NCBI GenBank assembly: GCA_003116995.1
Contig: BDSL01000002.1
Coordinates: 952,001 to 1,016,000, forward strand
From: Yamagishiella unicocca
Lineage: Eukaryota; Chlorophyta; Chlorophyceae; Chlamydomonadales; Volvocaceae
DNA: 64,000 bases
Direction of reading: 5' to 3'
In this document: piece after piece, positions 45,253 through 54,605 of the stretch
How the letters are laid out: each line of letters opens with the position of its first letter
How positions within the stretch are numbered: the first letter of the stretch is position 1
Notes under the pieces: model-generated
What the model was told of the DNA's origin: nothing
Database searches by the model: none
Seen by the model: only the letters and a program-made list of their open reading frames with translations
Position numbers and translations under genes: made by a program

Positions 45253-46859
45253 GCGTTGACGGTTGCGATACTTGATGCTCGTCCAACCGTTGCGATGGTG
45301 TAGGGCCGACACGTCAGCTGTGGCGCCGGAGTGTCCGCGGCGGAACGTGTCGGCGTTCGGGGGTTGGCTGGAGATCAGTCGGCGGGGCCGACCGACTGCA
45401 ACAATGATGGCGCTGGTTTCCAGCCCCCTCCTGATCACTGCACCGCACTCACCGTCGATCCGCGGCTGGCCGTGACGGCTCGCGTCCGTACGACATCGCA
45501 ACTGGCGGTTGTTTACTCCACTGGGAACGGCGATTCGAAGCATGCCTAGTATGCACGGGACTGCCTGTGCCAGTCGTGCGTTCGACGCCGCTTCGGCGCA
45601 GAGCAGGTGTGTTTTTAAGAGTGGCTGAAGTGCGGTGTCCCGTGTTGCGGAGCGGCTCGCATGGAAAGGGTGTGCTCATCAGCCAGGGCAGTAGGGTGGC
45701 GATAGTGCCGAAGACTAGGCACCCGGGGCCCCGACAATCCCCCTTTTCTCGCGCGCGCAGCTCGTTTTGACGGCTTTTGAGCGGAGGTGCGCCGCTGCGG
45801 GGGGGAGCAGGGCAGGAAGAGAGAGGAGTGATGTGTAGTTTTGTAGAGCGACTGGCTGAACTCGGCGTCGATACCCAGCCCGGGCAGCTGCTTGTGGCGA
45901 GTGATGGTTTCGCGGGCAGCGCTATGGGGAGCATACTGGAAGGATCGCGGCCTTCAGTACGTAAGGATGCTGTTGTGCAACGCAGATACTGCCTTGGTCG
46001 TCAGCGGCTGAAGCTAATTTAGCCCGGGTGTTGACGGAGCAACAGTTTACGCAACCCCTTCGTAAAAGAAGCTGATGGATTCTCTCATTCCTTCACTTCA
46101 TCGGTTAAGTTGCCGCGAGAAACTTGTCACCATTGCATCCCAGTCGAGAATTACAAAATAACATCCAGAGGCGTGGTTTTACAACTATTCCGCTAGGACC
46201 GAACACTTCTACCGCAAATCCAGCTATTTCGCTGCCAAATGCCAGCTCTACACGTTCACCCTGGCTCGCCGCGCCTAACACGGTGTGATGCCCTTGATGC
46301 GGACGGAGGGGCGCACATGCCCAGAAGGGCCTTACGTCGGTGTCAGCCCAGGGCACCACAAATGTGCCCCTGAGGTGCTGTTCACGTCATGTTGTAGCAC
46401 CACCCCCCGACCCGCCAAGGAACGCAGTCACAACGCCACGCCGTGCCATCCAGCAGCCAGCTACCAATAAATCACTTGCGAAGAAAATGAGGGGGGGGGG
46501 CGGTCAGCATTGCCCGCAGCCGCTAGCCGGCTCCTAGGACAACACCTCCTCGCCGCCAGCACCGCTTATGCAGCGGCGGTGTGCCAGCATGCGCAGACCG
46601 GCCCTCACCACGCCCAGCCGCCCCCTCGTCGCGACATGGACTTCTCAATGTCTGCGGCGGCAGCAGCAGCAGCGGCAGCAGCAGTAACAAGAGAGGGAAG
46701 CTATAAAAGGCTGGGAGGTGAGTTGGGTGAGGCCGTGCCGTACGTGGTTATTCAGTCACAGGCCTTGCGAGGCAGTCGTTCGCGCTCCTCCATTCCCAGC
46801 CAGCCCCCCGCGCCGTACAGACGGCCCCTTTTACAGGCCCCGTCTCACCTGTAGGATCC
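45253..46859. other. Region between convergent genes, including the MsrA 3' UTR
   Basis: It should contain the 3' UTRs of the plastid protein gene (+) and MsrA (-). TGTAA signals on the minus strand occur near 46833 (only about 25 bases after the MsrA stop) and near 46178 and 46152. A selenoprotein mRNA needs a SECIS element here; the only ATGA/TGA-flanked hairpin I see is at 46331-46395 and it is imperfect. Plus-strand ORFs at 45567-46022 show no recognisable features. Confidence 0.5.
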
Positions 46860-48201
46860 TCAAACCTTGGCTTGCTCATCTGCAGCCCACGCCGCACATC
46901 ACCCCCTCCCGCTGCCACTCACACCCCCTCCCGCCGCCACTCACATTTCTGGTGGTAGTCCTCCGCGTCGTACCAGTCGCCGGCGGGGTCCAGGGTGGTG
47001 GCCACCCGCAGCTTGAACTTGGACTCAAGCTCCGAAACCGCGCGCATCACCTCCGCCTGCTGCTCCTCGCTGTGGTACCACACGGCGGACTTGTACTGGC
47101 ACTTAGCACGCCGGGTGGGGTCGTGGTCGCGGAAGAACAGCTGGCGGGAGGGCGGAGCGGGTGGGGGCGATGGTAGGTGTGTTTGGTTTCGGGGGGTTAC
47201 AGAAAAGAACCGGTTAGTCGACATGGGAAGTGTAGCTGGTTTTGGGGGGGCGCAAGGAAAACCCGTTTTCTGAAGGTGGGGACGGAGGTGACGGGTGGGC
47301 CTGGGGTTGTACCAGGAAGGGCGTCGGCCGCCTGGGACTTTGTTACCGCCGGGATTGGAACATTGGGTGGCCAGCAGCGCGCGCGCACACACACACGCAC
47401 ACACACACACCTTGAGCAGGTCGGCATAGCTGATCACCGCCGGGTCATACCACACGCGGAGCGCCTCTGTGTGGCCATCTCCCGAACATACGCTGTCGTA
47501 CGTGGGGCTGGGGGCTGTTCCCCCTGTGTAGCCCACGCGCGTCTTCACCACACCAGGAAGCTTCGCGAACGAAGCCTCCTGTGGGAAAATAAGAAAAAAC
47601 AAGGGCAGGAGGACACATGTGAGCACATCGTGAGGCCGTGCGCGCGTCGCCGGGTTGGGCTCATGGGCGGAGTTTGTGGCCGGGGTAGTAGGGGCGCAGG
47701 AACAACAATGAGCAGGTCCCTGGCGTGTGTCTGTTTTGCCGACCGCCGGCCACGAGGGCAGAGTGACATGAAATCACAATGGCACACAATGGCATTTACA
47801 CAACAGCGCCGTGAGCTGCGTATGCTTCAAAGAACGCCAGGTCAAAGAGTCGCCACGCATCCCGCGCATAGCTGAGAGTGCAAAACCAGGAGCCATACCG
47901 ATTTTAGGCTGACGTTTTCATAGGTACGGTCAACACTACATACCGGGTGCCAGAATCAGCCGAGAGCGAACGTGGCGACCTCCACCGCACCCGCTCCAGC
48001 TCCTGTCATTGAGGTCGCACCGTTGCCCGAAGACGAGCCGAATGCCCGTGTACTAAGGAATAGACACCGTGAGCTCGTTTGCGCAATAGAAATGCTGCCA
48101 CCTGCCGTCTTGCAAGGACTGGATACCTTCGCGTGATGGCGAGCGACTAGGCCTACGCGAACAGTAGCTTGTGCGCGGACTGCCACCCTTGCCAGTGCCA
48201 T
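46860..48201 (-). CDS. MSRA: Peptide methionine sulfoxide reductase A, selenocysteine-containing (213 aa)
   Basis: Four exons close in phase if TGA at 47958-47956 is read through: 48201-47944, 47578-47411, 47140-46945 and 46879-46860. The catalytic motif of MsrA is G-C-F-W; here the codons read Gly-TGA-Phe-Trp (ATFALG-U-FWHPE), so the nucleophile is selenocysteine, as known for Chlamydomonas MsrA. Downstream motifs are intact: [56 protein letters not shown] and [11 protein letters not shown]. The enzyme reduces methionine-S-sulfoxide in proteins. No C-terminal resolving Cys was seen. The N-terminal ~55 residues ([20 protein letters not shown], basic and Ser-rich) look like an organelle transit peptide. 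The final exon is only 20 nt and supplies EQAKV and the stop. It shares a 200-bp upstream region with a divergent gene. Confidence 0.9.
46901..46944 (-). repeat. Tandem duplication of the 5' splice site region, MsrA intron 3
   Basis: Two 22-bp copies of gtgagtggcggcgggagggg + gt, the first beginning exactly at the donor (46944) and the second at 46922. They make up 44 of the 65 bases of this intron. Confidence 0.92.
47197..47277 (+). repeat. Dispersed repeats, family B followed by family A-related
   Basis: gttacagaaaagaaccggtt, agtcgacatgggaagtgtag, ctggtttt (family B), then a G run, then cgcaaggaaaacccgttttc (family A-related). Inside MsrA intron 2, antisense to the gene. Confidence 0.8.
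47956..47958 (-). other. In-frame TGA read as selenocysteine
   Basis: The codon occupies the position of the catalytic Cys in the MsrA motif G-C-F-W. It is 12 bases upstream of the exon 1 donor, so it lies upstream of exon junctions, and normal reading as stop would give an inactive 81-residue fragment. Confidence 0.88.
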
Positions 48202-48401
48202 GGCTATTATGGTACGTGTCGTTCGGCGCTATTCTCTGGTTACATCGTGGACGCACCCAAGCGTCGTTGTACGGCCGGGGACCGATCGGCCGCGCCCAGA
48301 CGCCACCGCACTGCGGCTCGGCGCATCCTGCAACATCATAGTGACTCTATGCCTTGCCTAATACCCAATTCACATGAGTCTGCAGTGCGTTGTCCGTCGC
48401 A
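48202..48401. promoter_or_regulatory. Short bidirectional promoter region, MsrA / secreted protein gene
   Basis: Only 200 bp separates the two diverging ATGs, so both 5' leaders and promoters must fit here or overlap. No TATA box was recognised. Confidence 0.6.
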
Positions 48402-51400
48402 ATGGGCCCGGGGACGTGCCTCTCGCCGCGCGCTGCCAGCCTCGTGCTGCTCAGCCTGGTTTGGGCGGGAGCCGCAGCCACATCAGCCCCGGGCGCGCAC
48501 CCGAAAGTGCATAAGGCCCACATAACGACCGAGCAGCACCCGCAGGCGCATCCACAGCGGCAACGACATGGCTCGCAGCGACAGCAGCAGCCTCTGCTGC
48601 CGGCCGCCCAGGCAGCACCTACTTCCCCACAGCGCCCTTCCCCTGAAGGCCACAAGGCAGCAGGTCCGTCGCCCCCAGGCTCCAAAGGACAGCGGGAGGG
48701 CTGGCAAGGTGCCAGCAGCGGCCGCAGCGACCGGCGCCGACACCACCGGCACGGACCAGGAGGTGAGAGTACCTCAGAGCCGCCGCCCAGGCAACAGCAG
48801 CCGCAGGTCCCCCAGCGGCGCCGGAGCCTTGCATCACAGCAGCCGGCCGCCATCACCGCCGCTGCCCTGGCCTCTCAATCGCCCTCACCCAGCGCCGAAC
48901 TAATCGTCGGCGAGGACTCCTCCACTGCCTTTTCCGCGACCCAGCGGGCGGCTGCAAAGCCCCAAACAGACGGCAGCTTCGCCGGGGACCGCGTCCGGGC
49001 CTCTGACTCAGCACTCCAGGAGAGGACATTCGACGAGGGCGCCTTCGGAGCCGAGGCAGGCCCCGTCTTCCCCGCCCAGACCAACAGCGCCTTCACGTTT
49101 GGAGGCTTCCCGTTCGGCTTCGGGGGCCTGGGGGTTACCACTGCGGGGCAGGTGGACGACCTGATCGTCCGGTCGGTTTTCAACAGGTGCGTCGTGTGCG
49201 CAGCGAAACCAAACACGAAACCAAGGTGGGCGGGATCGGCATCCTCTCTGTCGTTCACTCATCCTTGCTATCATATATAGACTGCTGGGAAACACGGAGA
49301 TGCGTCCGCCTTACAATAACCACGTCAACGACGTGGGCTGTGGGGGGCCCGGGTCGAACCTGCGTTGCAGCGGATGCGGATACGGATACGGAGCGGACCG
49401 CCGCACCCAGCGTGGGGGGGCGCCTGGGTGTGTTTAGCCTCCGAAACCAGTATCCGCCCCCCCGGGCTCCGTTGCGCTATCCCCCAATATCCCTCAACCG
49501 CCACGCACCCGCCCTGCCAGGCTGTTCAACTTCCCCTTCTACGACTATGTCGCGGAGTCGCTGCCCAACCAGCTCACCCGGCCCATAGAGCTGCTGCCGC
49601 CGCCACTGCGGGCTAGGCTGGACCGCACAGTTGTGACGCCGGTTGGGTACGACACCTTGGATAGGTGGGTGGGGCTGTCTGTCGGCCGATCAACCGCGGA
49701 TAGACGCGTTCAAGTTAGGGGGAAGGGAGGGAAGGAGGGGCTGCTATCATTGCAGGCTTTCAGCAGCCAGTGCACTAGCCACACGGACGCTCCATCTGGC
49801 GGTCCTCGCACTCGGCCTCCCCGCATCCACCCCTTTTCGTCTTCGTCTTACGGACGACCGCGCTGTCTTCCCCCACCTCCACCGCACCACCAGGCTCGCC
49901 GCCCTGTTGGTGACCCCGCCCTCCGCGTCTCCGGGCGCGTTGGTGCCCGCCGGCTGCATCGGGCCAATCTACAGCTTCGGAGTGCTGGGCGGCAACTGCT
50001 CCGTCGCGGCAGGCGACGGCACCGTGTCCTGCACGCAGCCCTCCGTGCGCCTCACGGCCACACCGCTCATCTGCAACCTGCCGTACAGGTCGGGCTGCAG
50101 CTTCCGCGGGCTGCAGCACAGGGTACGAGTGCCGCTGGGGCCCAAGGCGGGAGGCTACCTGGGCCCTCCGCCGGGTGTATACCAGGCGGGCGTGGGCGTC
50201 AATGTGACGCGGGTGTGGCTGGGTTTCAACCTTAACGCCCGTCGCATCCTCAACGACTTTGGCGTCATAAGGTGGGTCGGGGGGCTGGGTGTGGTGCGTC
50301 AGGCTGGGGTTGGGCTGGGCTGGGTTGCTCCTGTGTGCATGACGGTATGGAAAGACCGGGATCTGCCGTACTTGCGTGCATTGCCGTGTTCCACCGGCAC
50401 TACAGTCCCGTGTACGAACATACGGCACACATGAACACGCGTGTGGGTTAGTGGTATTTTAGAACACACAATTAAACACACACACTCTGCAGGTGGTACG
50501 CCTACTTGGTGCAGTTCCTGTCGTTCGAGCTCACTCGGGTGGCCGTCAGCCTGGTGGCGCCAAACTCGCCTTTCGGCAACGACAGTTCAGGCAATGGCGG
50601 AGAGGGGGCCGGAGGCGGCGAGATCGGCGGTGAGGGCGATGGCGGCGGTGAGGGTGATGGCGTCGGTGAGGGTGATGGCGGCGGTGAGGGCGATGGCGGC
50701 GGTGAGGGTGATGGCGGCGGTGAGGGCGAGATCGGCGGTGAGGGCGATGGCGGCGGTGAGGGCGATGGCGTCGGTGAGGGGGATGGCGTCGGTGAGGGCG
50801 ACGGCGGCGGTGAGGGCGATGGCGGCGGCGACGGCGGCGGCAGCGGTGTTGCCAGCGACACCGGCGGTGGTGAAGGCGGCGCCAGCAGGAGTGGTATTGG
50901 GAGCATCGTCGTAGGCGTCCGCGCGGACGGAGTCCAGGGAGGGAGCGCAGCAGCCTTGGGCGGCGGCGGCGGTGGCAGCAGCGCCGGGAGCAGCCGCACC
51001 GGCAGCAGCGGCAGCAGCGGCGGAGAGAGCTCTGGATACGATAACGGAGCGACCGATGGCGTGGGGTCCGGTGTCCCCAGCAGCAGTGACGGCGGCGCTA
51101 GCGGTGTCGATGCCGCCGATGTTGACGCGGGGTCAGGCAGCGCCCATCTCGACGCGCCCGTTGAGCCCTGGGCGGGCAACCGGTCCCGTCCTCCGGGCCC
51201 CGGATCGGGGCCTGCATCGGCTCTTGGTGCGGAGGGAACCGCAAGCGGCGTCCTGGGACGCGCGGCGGCGGGCGGCAGCGAACCATCTGCGGCAGCGGCG
51301 GCGGGCGGTGGTCTGCCATCTGCGGCGGCGGCGGCGGGCGACGACGCCGCTACCCCCCTGGCTGCCGTCCTGGCCGTCGCCTCTCACCTCGCGTCCTGGC

Positions 51401-52341
51401 GCAGCAACGCGACGCTGCTGCAGCTGCTAGCCGGGCACATGCTCGGTCGGGGGGCTGCTGGCACTGGGGGGCAGCAGGCACAGACGGCGTACAGGAGCGG
51501 AGGGGCGGGTGCCGGTGGAGACGGTGGCAGCACCGGCAGCAACGGCGGTGGTGCGGGCGGGAGGGAGCAGTACGCTCAAGGGACCATGGGCGACACGTTC
51601 AATGTCCGCGGGGACACACCGGAGGCGCTGATGGGGCAGCCGGAGCGGGATGCCAGCGGCCGCCGAGTGACCCGCGGCTCTGTGCAGGACGTGGCTGTGT
51701 TCTCGGACCTTGAGGAGCTGCTGCGGCAGCAGATGGGCACCGCAGCTTCGCTGAGTCGGGCCGGGGCGTTGACCAGCATCGCTCCCGGGACCGGTAGGGG
51801 CGTGGACGGCAGTGGAAGGGACTTCAGCCTCCCGGTGGCCGGCGGTAGCACCAGTGGGGGCAGTAGCAGCAGTAGCAGAAGCAGGGTGCAGCTGCCCGCA
51901 GCCTACAGCGGATCCGCGGCAGTAGCTCCGTCTGCTACCGGAGGTCGAACTGCAGCCAGCGGTGGCGCCAGCACGGCCGCAGTAGCGGCCCCGCTGGCGT
52001 CTGCGTTCCTTCGTTCGCTTGGCCTGGACTCGGGCTCGGGCTCAGCCCTGACCTCAAGCCTGCAGCAGCTGCTGCAACACATAGAACAGGAGCGCACCGG
52101 CAGTGACGGCGGACAGCAAAGTACGGGTGGTCCTAGCTCGGCCGCACGGGTAGACTGGCAGGGGCTACTGCGAAGCGCTGTGGGCCGAGCCCTAGGAGGG
52201 GACGAAGACCAGGTCGGGACTGGGGGGGAGCAGGAGCGGGGACCGGGCGCGAAACCGATGGGCGGCGGAGCTGCAGTCACAGCTACGGACGGCGCGAGGG
52301 GGCAGGACTTGCAGGAGTGGCTGCAATACGAGTATGATTAG
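48402..52341 (+). CDS. Secreted or wall-associated protein of unknown function with Gly/Glu/Asp repeat domain (1051 aa)
   Basis: Four exons in phase: 48402-49186, 49521-49664, 49894-50271 and 50493-52341. The ATG at 48402 starts a signal peptide (MGPGTCLSPRAASLVLLSLV, then WAGAAATSA). Residues 30-200 are Gln/His/Pro-rich. A conserved-looking domain at about 235-450 contains FNFPFYDYVAESLPNQLTRP, VTPVGYDTLDRLAALLVTPP, several Cys (CIGPIYSF, NCSVAA, CTQPSV, ICNLPYRSGCSF) that could form disulfides, N-x-S/T sites, and WYAYLVQFLSFELTRVAVSL. Then comes an array of GGEGD units and a long Gly/Ser/Ala-rich region. No pherophorin (hydroxyproline-rod) signature was seen. Export is inferred from the signal peptide; an extracellular matrix or wall role is only a guess. 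Confidence 0.72.
50620..50835. repeat. 15-bp coding minisatellite, about 14 copies
   Basis: ggcggtgagggcgat units and variants, encoding repeated Gly-Gly-Glu-Gly-Asp (with Val and Ile variants) in the last exon of the secreted protein gene. Confidence 0.93.
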
Positions 52342-53138
52342 GCTCGCAGCGTTATGGTTTCTGAACGGCAGGATGGTAAAATCGCAGCATCTGGCGCCAC
52401 CATGAAGCCATGCCCTTGTTAAGCCCTACCGCACGGGGCCGCGGGGTGCCTTTAGGACTCCGTACAGATAATTAAGGGACCATACAACTAGGCCCGGCCC
52501 GGGGTGGCGGCTGCGTCCGCGAAGACAGCTTGGCCTTGGCCTTGGCCGTGGCTCGCGTGCAGTTGGCGGCGGCTGCTGATTTGCGAGTGGTTGGTGCCTT
52601 GCGCGCGTCTGTCGAGACATTTGGCTGCCTTTGGGTTGGGACGCCTACTGGAAACGTGAATACATGGCCATGGTAGTAAAAACGCCAGTAACACCGTCAT
52701 CAGAGTTCTGCGAAACATGTACAGCGAAATGCGGTGATAATTTGTACGGGCTCGACAAAGAGTAAATATTATGTTCTACAATATTTGGAGTGGGACGCCT
52801 CCTGGAAGTGTGAATCAGAGCCAGTACAGTCTTGCAGTTTCCAAAACCCAGTAACCTCAGTACAGTCAGGTACAGTACAGCAGGCGCCCGGGGGTAATGG
52901 TTGGACAAAGGTCCACGACGCGCTCGCGTAAGTTTTGCCCGAGTGGCCTATGTCTTAAAGCTCCGTGCATCTGGCGAGTACATACACCCTGCCTTGCAAA
53001 AGGACGGCCTGCAGCCGAAACGGTTTCGTCGCAGCGGCTCCTGGAACCCCGGCCCGTTTGCGCAAGGACGGAAGTTGCAAGGGCTGGCCGTGAGTATGTA
53101 TGTGATTTTCATCCGCAAGTCTCGACGCTAAGCCTGAC
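52342..53138. other. Intergenic region with a spaced duplication
   Basis: Downstream of the secreted protein stop. It contains two related segments (gggacgcctactggaaacgt at 52638 and gggacgcctcctggaagtgt at 52788, 150 bp apart), and cagtacag repeats near 52820-52880. No TGTAA was found close to the stop, and no gene was recognised. Confidence 0.5.
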
Positions 53139-54086
53139 TTATCTAAGCGAACAGTTTATACCCGTACCCGAGCCCCGCGCATGCCGCTTTGCCAACCCAA
53201 CCCGCGCCAACACATGCCGTTCTTGGACCCAAACCCAGCTCTGCACATGCCGCCCATCACCCCCGAAGCCCGCCCATCCCGGAGCAAAAGGATTGTCCAA
53301 GGAATGCGCGAGGAGCTCCTCCGTAGGCGGCGGCGACGACGAAACGCTTCCATCCCATCCAACCCACATGACTCCCTGCCCGGCGCATGATACCTTCAAC
53401 CCATACCCGAGCCCCGCGCATGCCGCACTGCCAACCCAATACGAAGCCAACGCATGCCGTCCTTGGACCCAAGCCCAGCCCAAACACAGCGACACGAAGC
53501 CACCCGAGCGCGCGCGGCGGAAGGCGGCGCCACCGCCAGCTGCCGTACCCCGCGCCGCCGCTGCCGCCATGGCCCCTAGCGCGACCTCAATGTCCGACAC
53601 CAGCTGGGCCCCAAGCGTCTTGGCGGCCAGAACGGAAAGCTTGGCGACGCCGTACAGCCGAGATTCCATCTCGGCCGGCGTGAGGATGAACGAGAAGGGC
53701 ACCTCGGGATGAAGCCGCTCGGCCAGCTGCATGTGGTTACCGTACACTGCCACCTGGTACGACAGGTGACGGTTGGCGTTGACGTGGCGGCGCGGGTCGC
53801 GGCGGTGGCGGTCGTTTTGGGCGTGCGCGTCTGGACCCTGCGGGGGCTGGGACTGGACCTGGAAGGGGAGGAGAGGGGGAGCAGGAGGGAGGGTGCCGCG
53901 GGGTTCGGAGGGGGGCGAGCGAAGCGCCCGGACGGCTGTCGTGACGGCTGCTGCGGTGCCTGCTGACGCCCGTTTCGTCATAAGGCCCTCACACGGGCCG
54001 GCCGTGCTCCCCAACCCTATCCGCGCCGCCCCCCCTCCGTCATGGATCCCCAAGTGTGACTTCCCCCTGGGGGCGCCCATCTCCAC
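53139..54086 (-). CDS. Uncharacterised ORF, possibly part of a spliced gene
   Basis: One 315-codon open frame on the minus strand; the first ATG is at 54080. The central part (LSYQVAVYGNHMQLAERLHP, EVPFSFILTPAEMESRLYGV, AKLSVLAAKTLGAQLVSDIE) looks like real folded protein, and consensus-like acceptors (cccccgcag, ttccag) occur just upstream of it near 53845-53865, so an exon of about 53540-53840 is plausible. The 3' part (53139-53500) is built from a duplicated non-coding-looking segment and is probably not translated. I do not recognise the family. It diverges from the PSMG3 gene across about 520 bp. Confidence 0.35.
   Translation of the reverse strand: MEMGAPRGKSHLGIHDGGGAARIGLGSTAGPCEGLMTKRASAGTAAAVTTAVRALRSPPSEPRGTLPPAPPLLPFQVQSQPPQGPDAHAQNDRHRRDPRRHVNANRHLSYQVAVYGNHMQLAERLHPEVPFSFILTPAEMESRLYGVAKLSVLAAKTLGAQLVSDIEVALGAMAAAAARGTAAGGGAAFRRARSGGFVSLCLGWAWVQGRHALASYWVGSAACAGLGYGLKVSCAGQGVMWVGWDGSVSSSPPPTEELLAHSLDNPFAPGWAGFGGDGRHVQSWVWVQERHVLARVGLAKRHARGSGTGINCSLR
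53161..53482. repeat. Spaced direct duplication, about 82 bp at 240-bp offset
   Basis: 53161-53242 and 53401-53482 share cccgagccccgcgcatgccg, ccaacccaa and cttggacccaa blocks in the same order at an exact 240-bp offset, with roughly 85% identity by eye. Confidence 0.85.
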
Positions 54087-54605
54087 TCCGCTGCGTAGCG
54101 GCTACTCGGCCGGCGCGCTGGCTTGTTGGGTCAGCTGTGTGTCCTGAGACGAACTGGGATGCTCGAAGCTCCCCCCTCTTCTCGGTAGGGAGTCCACCGT
54201 CCAGCACAGTCAGGCGCATGTGGGTGCGGTGTAAAAAGGGAAGGCTGCTGCGATGGCAGATGTGGCGAATGGTGATCCGCAAGGGTAGTTGGGGCCTTAA
54301 AGTGTGGGTGCGACACGCCTGGACACGCCGTACACCTCCCGGCGAATTGATGCAAGACGCGTTCGATGCCGACGCCATCCGATTTCCGACAACTGGATCT
54401 TTTCTCTCCTACATTTCGTGTTGAATAGGGATTCGTTTTCGGCCTTTGCCAGGCGCACACTTGTCGCGTTCGGACGTCCGTTCGTCTTCGTCATCAAGCC
54501 ATCACCGGTCAAGCGTTGAAACGTATTTAAGAGGAACTGGTAAAGAGGAATCGTTGTTTGCTTTGACGGAAACCAGCAACTGACTGGGCCAAAAGCAGGT
54601 TGTAA
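54087..54605. promoter_or_regulatory. Divergent upstream region before the PSMG3-like gene
   Basis: About 520 bp. Lower GC just upstream of the PSMG3 ATG. The long minus-strand ORF 54298-54848 overlaps PSMG3 exon 1 in antisense and is not supported. No defined promoter motif was recognised. Confidence 0.4.

Noticed and set aside
46700..46712. Plus-strand TATAAAAG as a promoter
   Set aside because: It lies in the 3' flank of minus-strand MsrA with no supported plus-strand gene downstream.
46811..46850. Hairpin just after the MsrA stop (gtgagacggggcc-tgtaaaa-ggggccgtc) as the SECIS element
   Set aside because: The spacing to the AAAA loop is attractive, but the required GA on the 3' side is missing (tgta) and the helix has G-G mismatches. 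The loop is more simply a TGTAA signal.
47956..48201. Reading the MsrA first exon as a complete 81-residue protein, or the gene as a pseudogene
   Set aside because: The only lesion is TGA at the catalytic Cys position, every other exon and motif is intact, and Sec-MsrA is established in Chlamydomonas.
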